Assembly (NCBI RefSeq): GCF_030247185.1
Contig: NC_080572.1
Location: 156,491,080-156,555,079, forward strand
DNA length: 64,000 bases
Source: Malaya genurostris
Taxonomy: Eukaryota > Arthropoda > Insecta > Diptera > Culicidae
Reading direction: 5' to 3'
Shown: positions 33,920 through 46,322 of the stretch, one piece after another
How the letters are laid out: each line of letters opens with the position of its first letter
How positions within the stretch are numbered: position 1 is the stretch's first letter
The notes under the pieces: generated by a model
Database searches by the model: none
What the model was told of the DNA's origin: nothing
What the model saw: only the letters and a program-made list of their open reading frames with translations
Position numbers and translations under genes: made by a program

Positions 33920-36017
33920 CTGTCGTGATCACGAACGTATCTTTATAGTTCGGTCTAACTAACAGTGTGTCAGAAGTTAAAAAATTCCGCAATTCCTCAA
34001 AAGATTTTTGACACTCTTCTGTCCAAGTAAACTTAACATTCTTTCGCAATAGATCGTTCAAAGGTTTACGTTTCTCTGCTATGTGAGGTATGAATTTTCC
34101 ATAAAAATTCACTGTTCCTAAAAATGACCGAACACCTTTGACTGTTTTTGGTGCCGCCATCTCTTTAATTGTTTTTATATTGTCCTCCATAGGACGAATT
34201 CCTTCTTTGTCAATTACATGTCCTAAATACTTTATTTCATTTTTCAAAATTTGGCATTTACCTGGCTCGACTTTTAGATTATGTCGACGGAGAGCCTCTA
34301 AAACTTTGCGTAAGTTTTCATTGTGTTCTTCGATGGTAACACCGAAAACAATTATATCATCCAGATAGACGATTGCTTTAACCCCTTCTATCTCATAAAG
34401 TACCGTATTCATTAATCTTTGGAAAGTCGACGGGCTGTTACGCAGGCCCATAGGCATTCTTGTAAATTCAAAGTGGCCTTTTGGAGTTGAAAACGCAGTC
34501 TTGGCTGCATCTTTTGAGTTAATTGGTACTTGGTAAAACCCTGATTTTAAATCCAAGGTAGAAAAATACTTACTGTTTCCAAGATTATCTAGAATCTCAT
34601 CAATTAGTGGAATTGGGTATACAAATGGCTTCGTAACTAAATTTAAAGCCCTGAAGTCAACCACGATTCTGTATTTCTTGTTACCAAATTCATCGTCCTT
34701 CTTGGGAACACATAGGACTGGTGCATTCCACGGACTTTTGCTAGGCCTTATGATACCTTGTCTACGCATTTCTTCAATTTCTTCATTAATATGCTTCTTT
34801 GTAGCTTCTGGAAATCTGTATTGCCGTTTGTTGATAGGCACGTTTGAGGTGGTCTCAATTTCGTGCACTGCCGCATCAGTGATAGTTAATTTATCCCCCT
34901 TCAGATAGAATACATCGCTATATGATGTCATAATCTTCTCTATATCTCTAAAATTTTCTCTTTTTAGATGATTCATATTTAGTGATTCTAATACTTTTTC
35001 CGTTCGGTCTCGACCAGTTATTTGACCGTATCTTTTATTTTCCGTAAGAATTACGTCTTGATTTGTATCTAAATCAAGGAAACATTTGTCTTCCTCGTCA
35101 ATCTCTCTGTCTATATAATCTTTTTCTTCTTCATTAGTAATATTAGTTCCACAACCGGGGAGCATACTATCTGAACGATCGTCGTTTTTGTATAACTCGT
35201 AATTGCTCTGATACGATGCATTAATGTTATCATTTTTATTCACGTGCTTTTTATTCACTTCATATTTACTACCATCTAAGACTTCAGCATCTACTCTAAT
35301 TACTTCATTTTTGCCACTCTTTGCATTAGTTTCAGTATGTTTTTCGGTTGTCCAATTTCTACTTGGAGATTTTTCTATTTCGTCTAATATTTTTCTCATA
35401 TTTAGCTTGTCTAGTCGTATCTCTGTTTGTTTATTAGTGCCTGTTGGCGTTTGTCTGTGTACCCTCTCCTGCGTGGGCTCTTTACCCTGTACCAAATATA
35501 ATGATCCTCTTGTGCAAGGTCTCACCTTTGTGCTGAACTCTATAGGTTCTTCTTGCATGTATATTATCCCGTTTTTGTTATCCAAACTCGTGACGTATCT
35601 ATTTATGAATTCCATCCCGAGGATTCCATCGAATCCCAATTCTTCGACTACGTCAAATTTCACTTTTAGGTTTACGTCTTGGATTATAAATTCTGCTTCG
35701 GTTGTACCTAGACTTACCCGCGGGATGTTTACCACCCCCGTATAACGAATTCGCTCTTGTCCGTTTATCTTACCAGAGCCTATTTCTTCTGCACATTTTC
35801 TACTGATTAGGTTGGAACTGGCCCCCGTATCGATTAGAAATTTCTTTCTTATATATGGGTTAGCTGTGGACCTTAATTCAATTTCATATGCATTGAACCA
35901 ATTTCTAGTCATTACTTGACTTGTGGTTCCTGACTTCCTTTCTTCTCGGATGCGTTTTTGATTTACTGACCCGAGATTCGTCTTGGTTGCATCTTGCTGT
36001 CTCATTTCTAGCATCAT
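33873..36017 (-). pseudogene. Errantivirus-type pol, 5' half (protease, reverse transcriptase)
   Basis: Retroviral-type aspartic protease with 'FLIDTGASSNL' (catalytic DTG at residues 63-65) and flap/closing motif 'GFDGILGMEF'. A Ty3/gypsy-type reverse transcriptase follows with 'YRIVVDFRALN', 'STLDLKSGFYQVP', 'MPMGLRNSPSTFQRLM' and catalytic YLDD at 551-554, then the connection and RNase H start ('TTDASEYAIGAVLS', D700). The frame is open upstream of the first Met to about 36157, consistent with synthesis as a Gag-Pol fusion. The frame ends at 33873 because of a frameshift. All key RT and protease residues are intact. Confidence 0.9.
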
Positions 36018-36151
36018 ATTCGTTATTTGCCCGACTTGATTTCTCAGCTGTGAAATAGATCTTTGTAGTACACATATATTTTTTTGTAAGTCTTGCTTTT
36101 GAATAATATTATGGGGTGCTCGGTCCTCTATCCACTCGAATGACCCCTTGT

Positions 36152-37671
36152 TTAGTTTTTTCTATAGTTGTTGTAGTTGTTACCGTTGCTATCTCGATTG
36201 TTTTGGCGTTCCTGCCGGTACGAGCGCTCCGCTGTTTCGTAATTGTTCCAATTACTCCGGCCTCCGCTTTGTGTATGGGTATTTTGTGGTTGGTGCCCAT
36301 ACATTCTAGCTCTTGGTCGTTGTTGGTTTTCTCTCTCATAATTTCTTCTTGTTAGTTGGTTACACGGTTCCTGTCGGAATGCCTGGTGCGATTCGCCATA
36401 ATGTCTCTGGTTGGACCTACTGCTTAATGCGTTATATTGCCGAGATGTAGTAGGCTCCTGGTTGTGTCTCATGACCCTTGTCTGATGTGCTGCACCCCTA
36501 TCTACACGTGGGTTTCTGAATCCTTCTCCTTGCGGGTACCTGTAATTCTGCCTCATACCGCTGTCCGCTGTAGTATTCGTATTGTTAAAGCTGTTCCTTT
36601 CTCTGTGGTTTCTTGTTTGCCTACTGCGTTCCGTGAGCCAGAGATTTCCATGCATCTCAGTCTCTCTCCTAGGTCTAATAGCCGCTCACATTCTACGTGT
36701 TGCTCTTCGAGAAAGTCTAGCAATTCTCCCAGAGCCATGTTTCGTTGTCCCTGGGCCGTTCTCCTGAGATCATCGTTTCTCAGGCCTGCTATGCAATGCA
36801 ACCTCAAATTCTTATCTAATGCGCTGTTTCCTTGGGCGCCTTCATTATATAGATCTATATGTTCCTTTATTTTCATTACACGTTTTTTGTATGACTTATA
36901 AGATTCTCGCGGGTTTTGTCTTAAAGTCTCCATATCTGCTAACACATTTTCGATTTTAATCACTTCACCGAATTCTCTTACTAAATTCGCTTTTGTCTCC
37001 GGCCAAGTTTCGGCTCTGATTTTTAATATGCTGTTCGCCGCTTTTCCCTTAAGTTTCAATAAAACGACATAAATTAGCTCATTGTGCGGCATACCTTCCG
37101 GTATTTCATCCGCAAAATGCTCTATGTGATATAGGAACGCATTAAGCTCATTAAATGACCCATGAAAATCCGGTATGCACTGGATGGCTTCGGTTTTTGG
37201 GAACCGATATGTTCCGTCCGGGAGGCTCATGTTGTTATTTGAATTATTGGTATTGTACGGTTTTGATCCTGGCTTTTGGGACTCTTCGTAATTGTTGTTA
37301 TTCTCAATAGCTGAATGCACTCTTTGACGCTGTGCTATATTATGTTTTGTACTCCCAGCTTCCGATATACTTCTGTGCCGCCCGGTAGGGCGATCTTGTT
37401 TGGTTTCTATAACGATTGATTCGCTTAGGATTTTCGATGCTGCCTCATATTTTGTTCGCACGACGTTATAAAGGTCTGTTAGTTTGATCCATTCACTTAC
37501 TGAGACCCGAAACTCGTAACCTCCGATCAGTTGTTCGAATTCGGCGAAGGCTTCCTTAAGTGTTTCCTTCTTGGCTAGGATCCCTTGTAATGATCTTGCT
37601 CTAGTCTTATTTTTGTATAAATTCTCGTATTCGTGTGCAATATACTCGCCTATTTCTTCTAGTCTTGACAT
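36152..37671 (-). pseudogene. Errantivirus-type gag, one frameshift
   Basis: Structural protein of the element. The first frame (37671-36553) begins MSRLEEIGEYIAHEYENLY, has a coiled-coil-like N-terminal part, a capsid-type region beginning 'TYRFPKTEAIQCIPDFHG' and 'LVREFGEVIKIENVLADMET', and an Arg-rich stretch. The second frame (36655-36152) carries the basic, Asn/Arg/Gln-rich C-terminus typical of insect errantivirus nucleocapsids, which lack CCHC knuckles; none is seen. The frames overlap at 36553-36655, offset by -1, with no slippery heptamer in the overlap, so I regard this as an indel. The C-terminal frame ends at the gag-pol slip site. Confidence 0.8.
36155..36161 (-). promoter_or_regulatory. 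-1 ribosomal frameshift heptamer between gag and pol
   Basis: On the minus strand A AAA AAC is followed immediately by the gag stop TAA (36154-36152). The heptamer is in the gag frame as X XXY YYZ, and the -1 frame is open from here through the pol start. This is the canonical form of retroviral slippery site. Confidence 0.8.
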
Positions 37672-38340
37672 CTGCGAACGTCTTTGTTAGTTTTGCTCAA
37701 TACCTTTTTTCGTTGTAAACATCTAGAAACATTTCCCTTCGTTTGCGGGTGATCGTTATTGCTCGCCACGCGTGAGTCATACCATACTCAAAGTCAATGT
37801 CGGTTTATTGTTATTATTGTCATATACCGCTTCTTTTCCCCGTGCTATGTTTTTGTTTCGGTTTGCCCGGCTTTTAGCCGTAAATATGGCCGCGATTGTT
37901 TTGGTTCGTCGCCTAGCAACGCATTTTTCGGTAGGCTCCGCCCATATGGGTTAGTTCACCACCGTTTAAGTATACATACATCGTAGCATGCACTCCTGGT
38001 TGTGTCGCTCGTTGGCTTGCTTTATTATGTCAGACGGCTTTGCTTATTCGCAAAATGATGCGTCAGATTGCCGATTCCTTCGCTCATACGCGTTGGTTTC
38101 GGATGGTCACCTTGACCTTACAATCATTACACCAGTGCTAAACTGTTCCGCTGGTCGTGATATTCGTGTCTCTTCAACGAGGGGGATAAAAAAAAACTTC
38201 TTAGGCCTTTATTCTAGTGTGGCCACTTTTGTAAGTATTATCGCGGTGTTGTTTTTGTCGTGAATACGACTTACTTTACTATGAGGTGCCTTTTCAAAAT
38301 TTACCCTCTGAGAGAGTGATAAGTTTTTGATCGTGAATAT
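37672..38340. other. Leader / possible 5' LTR region of the errantivirus
   Basis: No gene. Read on the minus strand it has an AATAAA (near 37803-37808) and a weak TATA-like 'GTATACTTAAA'. A 'TGGCGAGC' near 37768 could be read as a primer binding site, but the LTR boundary before it does not look right and no second LTR copy was found in the window. Confidence 0.3.
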
Positions 38341-38341
38341 C

Positions 38342-38735
38342 TATTGTTGTAAGCGGGTAAACTTCCGGACTCACGCAGGCACTCGGTCCAGTTGAACACA
38401 TGGAAACTTTCATACTGGAATGGTCCGGTCGATGGAGTAAAAAATTTCAATTAAATAACTTTTCTCGCAAATATTTACACTACTTACACTTCGAGGGCCA
38501 CTGTTCGCCATTTTCAAAATCGAGTTTTTCACACTGAAAATTCACGTAGATTGTTTGACGTTTGGTCAATTCACGTAAACCTTATGTTATGACTCTATTC
38601 ATTTTAGGGGATGTTCGTATAACATTCATTTTCGTCACGTAAAATATTCAATTTGACATTTGAAACCATTCTACGTGATTTTTCAAGTGAATCGAACGTG
38701 AATTTTTATTTGAGTGTATTTCATCTCATTTGTAA
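38342..38735 (-). pseudogene. Captured 5' end of an MBT-repeat gene, copy 1
   Basis: On the minus strand, a 5' region is followed by exon 1 (38511-38488), ATG plus seven codons reading MANSGPRS, and a GTAAGT donor at 38487. The intron ends in CCATTCCAG at 38415. Exon 2 starts YESFHVFNWTECLRESG in phase 0 and is cut off after about 20 codons near 38350. 'FxWxECLRE' matches the start of MBT repeats of Polycomb-type proteins (L3MBTL/SFMBT/Scm group). The intron is kept, so it is a DNA-level copy, not a retrocopy. A second copy in the opposite orientation lies at 50430-51018; both start at ACTCAAATAAAAATTCACG. The parent gene is outside the window. Confidence 0.7.
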
Positions 38736-39250
38736 GGACGTCGCCTTCAAACCCCGATTTAGCCACTAAAATCACTATAACTATTTCATATTACTATTTC
38801 ATATCCATTCGCCTTGCTCCACGCTGAGAATTGATTCACATTTCTTGAAAATTTAACTAACCTTCATGAAACAGCTAAAAACACTTATAATGTGTTCACT
38901 ACTCTGCTCCTAATTTCATCTCAATGGATTTTTATCCATCCTATCGTTGATCCTTTATTCATCCTATAAAATAGCAATGGCGACAGCAATCAAAACAAAA
39001 TATTCAACTTTTACACTCTCAGGTTCAAAATGTCAGAATTCGTCTTAAAAACGGCCTAATGCAAACTATGAGCCAACATACGATATTTTTAGGACCAGTT
39101 TGAAATCATTTCAACGTCTAAACATTTTTCGGTCGTTTCGCTTTGAATTTACAACTTTACTGTAAAGTTAATTTGGTGAACTTTAAATGAAAACCAAAAT
39201 GTAATTGTTACTATTAATTCATTAGCCCTTCTTAAAACAAAGTGTAGAGC
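38736..39250. other. No gene recognised
   Basis: AT-rich, non-coding. Confidence 0.4.
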
Positions 39251-40768
39251 CAGAGATGCCATTTATACAGATTTATTTGTATTGTATAGATTTTTGCGTT
39301 CGCATACTGATTTATATCAAAGTGCAAATTTTGTACAGATTTCCTAAATTTAATACAGATTTGTACAGGTTCATAGAAAGTGAGAAGTAAAAAAATTGAC
39401 TTTGCTCTCTGAGTATCTTTTAGTATTTGATTGCAGTGATTCTTTAAAAGCATATTAATCAACGGACAAATCACATGTTAAAGTGGAAATCTTTTATGTA
39501 GATAATTGATTATGAATACTGACAAACATTTATATAAAAATTTTGAATCAATTTGAACTGATATATATACACAGCAAAAAAAGTTGTAATAATCCTCGAT
39601 GTAATTTTTACTAATGTGCTTGAAATAAAGACGTACTCGTTAATTGGAGACAATATTGCATTTTTTCATAAGTGATAATTATTACAACAAAACAACGTAC
39701 TGAATTTATAAACATCAAATTATTTGAATCTTGTGTGCAAATTGACATAATAACGCAATCGAAGTTATAGAGTAAACAATTTTCATCAAATAATGTAATA
39801 TCAAGCATGAGAACGTCGATATAATTCTGCTCGTGTAAAATTCTGTCCTATGAAATGCGTGTTATTACACTTTTAGGTGTTAATAACACGTTGAAATTAA
39901 TGCACATCTATACTTCTCACAAAAATTATGTGATATTACACTATTGCGCGCATTAATAAATTAAAGTGTTTTTTCCCAGTTCAATGCTGTTTGTGTCAAA
40001 CGTTGTTGGCCATTCGTGAGCTAAGAGCTAAGTTCGTAAGTTCAGGGAAAACTTACAAGATTTTTCCGTTTTCTGGGTAAGTAATATGAAATATTTTGTA
40101 ATGAAGAATATCATTAACGCTATAACTGCCACGGGTTTAATTTTAAATTATTCATACTAATTTTCCCTAATATAACCTCTATTTCCAGTGCCGGTATCAG
40201 AGCTCGACGTTTTTTCTTTCAACCAATCAAATGCAATGAAAAGCGATCAGAATATTGCATTTATGCTCAAAAAAGGAAAACCAGAGCAATCTACGCCACC
40301 AGTACTTTTTAACGAAAAACGGTATTAGTAATGCATTTAAAAGAATGCAAGTTACGCTTGTAGCTAAGCTCCCAACCCACTTCAGTTGATAGCAGTAAAG
40401 TTCGAAACTGAGTTATTTTCGACTTCAAACGAAACGATTTTCAACCAATGAGAATAAAAATTACTTTATCTTACCTTATATGTTTTGTTTTCATATAAAA
40501 TCCCACATTTTATGTTTCTGTAAATGTTTAAAATAATTTCGTATTAATACATATATTCACGAAATACATCGTTTGCAATTACGTTGTTTTAAATCACATT
40601 GTTTGTGGTCATTGTCATTGTTGAATATTCTCGTGAGCGGGGCAATGACTTACGGATATATAAAGAACTATCTGTTAACATCATTTCATTAGTGAAAACA
40701 GATAGAGCAGATATTGACTTTCTATGCAACGGAATACATATTTTCTATGAAAATATCTGGCATCTCTG
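39251..40768. mobile_element. hAT-type non-autonomous element, 1.5 kb
   Basis: Ends CAGAGATGCCATTTATACAG and (reverse) CAGAGATGCCAGATATTTTC. The 8-base flanks TGTAGAGC and TGCACAGC match at 6 of 8, as expected for a decayed hAT duplication. 'TACAGATTT' recurs in the left subterminal region and more weakly in the right. The same family occurs at 52158-53351 with an exact duplication. No transposase frame. Confidence 0.75.
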
Positions 40769-41210
40769 TGCACAGCCGATGAAACACACCACATTTCACA
40801 GCGTTATGTTGACGTATAGCGGAATGACACCAGTGCTACTAGATTTGCCACAATGATTATTTCATTAGTATTTAACATGCTCTTTCTGGTAATATTCGAA
40901 GCAAAAACAGTTTTATTGTAGTATTATTATCAATAATATAATTAAACTAATGTCACGGATACCAAAAACATACTTTTTGATAATAATTTGAAGAAGTAAA
41001 ACAATTTATTTTTTGTAACATTATGAGAAAACTTGGCAACTTTGCAAAACCAAATGAGACGAAAACAAAGCGTAATCAAGTGAACTAAGTGAAAAACTTT
41101 CATCTCATATTTTTAAAGACTTTTATAGTTTGTCGGGTAGTTTTTGAAGTTTTAAATCGTTAATTAAACAAGTGGCAAGTGAACATTACTAATTATGAAG
41201 TCATCCAGCA
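40769..41210. other. No gene recognised
   Basis: AT-rich, non-coding. Confidence 0.4.
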
Positions 41211-41906
41211 TTCAATCGACGACACGACCAGGCACTCCGAAGAAAAAACAGCATTAAAATTATCCGTGAACGATTTACCGCCAGTTATAGTGGTTTTCAG
41301 CTGGACATAGAATGCGACGGAATCGTCGCAGGATAGCGAAATAATGAGCGTCAGAACAACTGATGCCAGGTTTGCAGATTGATATGTAAATTTGCAATTT
41401 CGTTTGTTAGCAAATTTTGCAATTAACCCGACTTTTTTGCAGATTTTCAAAATTTTTATAAACAATCGTCCATTTTAATGACATTTGCTATTACTGTAGG
41501 GTTTTCGTTTAGTTTTTGCGTCATACTTCTAAATATATCGCATAGGACCATTTCCAATACGCAGACGCCTAAAATTTCATCTGGCATCGCTGCCAGAAAA
41601 TTGGACAGTTGTTTTAACCCGTTCGCTGTCTGTTGTATTGAAATTAACTAGCATTAGAGCCAAAAGAAAAATTAATCGGCTCTTGGATTGAGGCCAATTG
41701 CATTTTCAACTGGTAAAATTCCTTAGCGACAATTGTTATTTCATTGTTCATCGAAAGCATCAACAAATGTATATCTGTCAAAGACGACCAACTTTTTGGA
41801 GTAAACAAATAGCGCAATCGAATAAAGCACGAGGTTTTGAAAACCAAGGTCGATTAAAACAAAATATAAATGAAAAGGGAACATACTAAGCACAAAATAA
41901 CAATTA

Positions 41907-42121
41907 TGTGCGATTCAGACGATCCGTCTTCTTTTGTCACAGTCAATCTCCGCCACCGGCACCGTCAACATTAATTACATGCATTCTTATGGAGTCATTC
42001 ACTCGTAACGTCACCGTCACGGAACGTTTTGACGGACGGAGCGTGTGAACGTTCCGGTAAAGAAAGTATTAAATTAATTTTGACGGAAGCTGACGTTCCG
42101 GTGACGGTGACGAATCGCACA
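41907..42121. mobile_element. 215-bp MITE with TTA duplication
   Basis: Ends TGTGCGATTC ... GAATCGCACA flanked by TTA on both sides (41904-41906, 42122-42124). Internally palindromic around GTCACCGTCACGGAACGTTT / ACGTTCCGGTGACGGTGAC. TTA suggests PIF/Harbinger type. Confidence 0.7.
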
Positions 42122-43571
42122 TTATGTCAAATAAATAGCACACGCTTCAAAAATCCGTGCAAGTTGTAGCCGTAATCTGCCACATACGCATTATCAATAT
42201 GAATTCATTATGACTGAAATTTCTTAATAAATAAAAAATAGTCATTGTAACGGTCAATTTAAAACATATTTTTTTCTGGCTTGTGGTTTCGAAGGGGTTG
42301 AATCAATGCGAATGACAGTTTCGTTATCTTTGCGGCATTTTGTCGCTATCTTATCGCGTCGCAATCTTTTCTAGCCAACTGTGAAAATCACTATACCACA
42401 AATAGAGCGACCCCTTGATAATGATATAAATAATCCTCCCGGGCAACACTGTTTAAGTTGCCATGAACTATAGTTACCAAGAAGCTGCAAAAGAAATAAA
42501 CAAACGAACCAATTCAAACTATTTATGAAACTGCCGACTGATAAAAGTCTGTGATTGTTTAAATATCAGATAAAAAAAACGATACATATCCTCTAATTAT
42601 AGTTTGATTTAATTTTTGAGTCCACACATTAAAAGAATCTCTCCAGGATATCTCCTTGCTTCGGAATTGTGCTCCAAATAAAATTCGTTATCCTACTTAT
42701 GTGAGCATGATAAGGTTTTTATTTAGATTAGTAACTGTTCTAGATAAATTCAAGAAATTTTGCGATATATGAGGTATCAACTGGCCGTAATAAATTATGA
42801 CTTGCTCTGTCGAATAATTGGAGTCATATGGAACTAGAATTAATGCATTTGAGTTAGCCATTTAAACAAGAGAAAACTATTGATGAACACAGCAGAACGC
42901 AACATTGAAAAGTCTTCAAAGAGTGATGTAATATTTGAGACTCATGAAACATAACGTAATGTCGCATTGCGTGATGGTTATCAATGACCCTTATTACGAG
43001 TATCACTTCACGATGAAAACGAAGTGAAGTGAATGTAGGTCTTTATCACGAAATTCGCTTCAGAGAAAAAAGGAATTACTTAGATGAGCATGTTGTTATT
43101 ACGAACATCAAATCACCAAAATTTTGTTGGAAAAAGTAATATTTTTCACTGCAGTGATTACTTCACAGAGTGTGATACCGGTTATAGGTAAAATCAAGTG
43201 AAGTGATATGTGAGTGAAGTGGCAGTGGAAGTGAGAACGGTAATAAGGGCCAATGTTATGAAAAATAATGGTGCGGCAATCGATATGACGATATCGCAGT
43301 TCCAAACAACGGAATTAAAAACGGAGTAGAATTACATTTAAATGAGCTCGATTTTCGAAATTTTATTAATCAACAATCAACAAAAGTATAAACCAACCAA
43401 AACATTTATCATTACAGTAGTCTCACAGTTTCAATGTGTCAACCAACATTTCCGCCAAATGTGCTTTGCATTGGGTGAAAACTTTACAGACGAAAGTTGC
43501 AGATTGTCGTCGTCTATGAGCGTCTTAAGACACTAATTGCTTCGGTATTCTGAATGGAATTCTATCCATCG
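42122..43571. other. Left own sequence of the outer element, no gene
   Basis: AT-rich; includes a self-complementary stretch of TCACTTCAC/GTGAAGTGA words at about 43003-43245. No transposase-like frame. Confidence 0.4.
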
Positions 43572-44052
43572 CACAGTGGTTCGAATCAATAAAAACGTGG
43601 ACATAAATCAGTAGCTGCCAAACCGTTCTTTTAATGCATATAGTTGCTTTGAAGAACTTATTTACAAATATATACCGCGTAATTTGATCCTATCATTAAT
43701 TGTTCATGGCCTACTTTGACAAAAAATGGATCCATAACTTTTTTTTTCTGAAGAGATAGAAATTTTTATTCTTCTACAAAGTTTTAGAACTACTTAAAAT
43801 AATTTACTTTGTCAAATATACTAAAAGTCTAGGTCGCACCGTTTCGGATATACAAAGCGTTTTTATGGCAACCCCCTTAAAATCATTTTTTTATTCATAA
43901 ATTGTTTCGATTTATTTTGTTATGCATACTTTGTTTGCAATAATTTTAGAATTTATAAAATCGCACATTTTTGTTGAAGGTAGTGCATAGGTTTGTTCTT
44001 TCCTGCAAAGTTATACAACATGTTACCTTTTTTTTTTTACCTAGGATAAAAC

Positions 44053-45808
44053 CGACGACACGACCTGCCACTCGCTTTAAAAACTGTATCGCAAATTTAA
44101 CTACCCCTCAGTAACTCGTAATGTCAAAATGAAATCCTTGGAAATATGTTTGATACTGGCAACACAGGCTGCAAAACTTCTTTTTCGGAATAACAGTTAG
44201 TAGCCTTGGTTACGAATGTTTTTCAATTACAAAACATCCACATGAAATGTAATAAATTATTATGACTATAAAATATAATGAATAGTGAACTGAGAAGAAT
44301 CAGAGATGACCAAAGACCACAAAACAGCCAAACACAGAACTGCAGTCTCGAATATCCTTGCAGATCGACTAATCAACGATCATAAAACGAGGTAAAACAT
44401 TGGGAAAGTGTTTCTTCCGCTAATATTGATTTCTCTATATTTTATAATAAATGTGACCTAAATTCGAACATCAATCGAAGAATTCAAGACATGTAATGGG
44501 AATCCACAACAGTAATCTGAAGGTGATATGTTACGAGCATAGGTTCTACGAGTGATCGTTCGCACGCTCAATAACAAGAGAACCCGAAAAATCAGGCGTG
44601 AACCTTACAATAAAATGGAAAGACTTACAAGTGCCAAATTTGCAGGTAAAATTAAATATAATTTCTAATCGGATGCAATATTTGGAACATGGAGCTGCTA
44701 CGGAGTATATTTGCGAATATGTTTTAGATGTTTCCTGCAGAAGTCCAAATTGAACATTCATGAAATGTGATTTAGATTCATTTAGACGCAGACTTATTCT
44801 ATGAGCATGAGCCTATGCACATCAGTAAAAGAACTATTTACACGAAGACGATCAAGCAATTGAAAAAACGAGCTACATCAATACAACTTGATGTTCGCCA
44901 GGCTGTTCTGGAACTACCCACGTAGGTTTTAATGCCGACCAATGAGGATAGTACCAATCGGACAATAATTTCTGCTTCGTACTTTATATCCATTTAGTTG
45001 TGAAATACTTATCTAGCATGAAACGATCCGTGTTATTTTAGTAGCAATCTGAATGTTCTTTTTCCCCGTAAATAGCCATCGAAATTAGATGAATAATAAA
45101 GTAAGGAACATTAATGGTCATTGGTATTACTGAGAAATTGAATTTTGAATTTATTTTTATTAAAAAATTCAGATAATTACAAGATCCAGCATTCATTCAT
45201 TTATTAGAAACATAAATTTTCGATTCTAGAAGTCTTGCGTTGCAGCCACGTTCTCGTCACCCGAGCATATACTAAGGTTTTCTTCAGTTCCATAAGAGTT
45301 GGCAATACATGATCGCGTCATGATTTTTCTAACACTTGTAAACAAGCTTTGAAACACTTTCGCAGTTCCTCTTCTGGAACCGCGAGGCTTTCCTGAGTTA
45401 GGATAAAACATTTCATCACTTTGTGCGATTCTTTAATATGTTTATGTTGCTGAACCATTTTGCGCAAGATTCTGGTTAAGCCTTTCCATTGTCAATCGAA
45501 TTCTGATCCTTTAGGTACCTTAAAATAAATACATTCGGGACAAAAGCGACAGTTTTATGTTGGTTTTTTTTCTAGGACTTTTTTATGAACGGCTATCGGC
45601 AATAGAGCAAAATACTTCGTCAATTTGTTTGTTTATTTATACTTCAAGGGTCCCTAGGTAACACACGTATAGCAACCAGAACAGTGTTGCTGAAGAAGAT
45701 TATTTCCATCAATAACAAGGGGCGCTCAATACTATGGTACCTGGAGGTAAATCACCTACGGACACTTTCTATTCAAATTTTCCTTCGGAGTGCCTGGTCG
45801 TGTCGTCG
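44053..45808 (-). mobile_element. Inner 1.75-kb member of the CGACGACACGACC family, TSD ATAAAAC
   Basis: Inverted ends CGACGACACGACC in the opposite orientation to the outer element. ATAAAAC flanks both sides (44046-44052, 45809-45815). The other arm of the fold-back element, near 48130-48140, shows the same site with one ATAAAAC and no insert, proving the insertion and its 7-base duplication. No transposase is recognised. Confidence 0.9.
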
Positions 45809-46322
45809 ATAAAACCTTGCACCGAAGCGAAATATGCAACTTTATGCAGCTGATTTTTACAAAATTTGTAGGAAAAGATGTGCCCAATATCATACAAAAA
45901 AATCTAAGTGGAACTCGGTGGAACTTTTTTTTATGTCTTTTCAAAGTTAGTTTTAATTACTGAATTATGGCAACCCCCTTGAAACTAGTTTTCTAGTCAT
46001 AACCTGTTTCGAGTTATTTTTTTATGCATACTTCGTTTGGAATAATTGTAGAAAATATAAAATTTCATAATTTTGTAGAAGCTAATGCATAAGTTTATTC
46101 TTTTCTGGAAAATTTATGCAAAATTTTACCTTTTTTTACCTAGGAAACCTTGTGCCGAAGCGAAATATGCAACTTAATGCAGCAAACTTTAATAATACTT
46201 ATAGGAGAACATGTACCTTATCCAATTTATTTTCCAATGAGAATATCTTGAGTACTATTCGTGTGACTCATTTTCACTATGGCCATGCTGAAACCATGAA
46301 TGGTTAAGAAACACAGGGCGTC

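Noticed and set aside
35224..35745. 173-codon plus-strand frame opposite the protease region
   Set aside because: Low-complexity Ser/Phe/Leu-rich antisense of the pol gene; a shadow frame.
37672..38300. 5' LTR and tRNA primer site (TGGCGAGC near 37768)
   Set aside because: No second LTR copy in the window, and the boundary lacks expected LTR ends.
46116..46307. Near-identical 62-63 residue peptides at 46116-46307 (+) and 47418-47606 (-)
   Set aside because: They are the two arms of the same inverted repeat; similarity is inherited from the DNA duplication, with no family match or gene signals.
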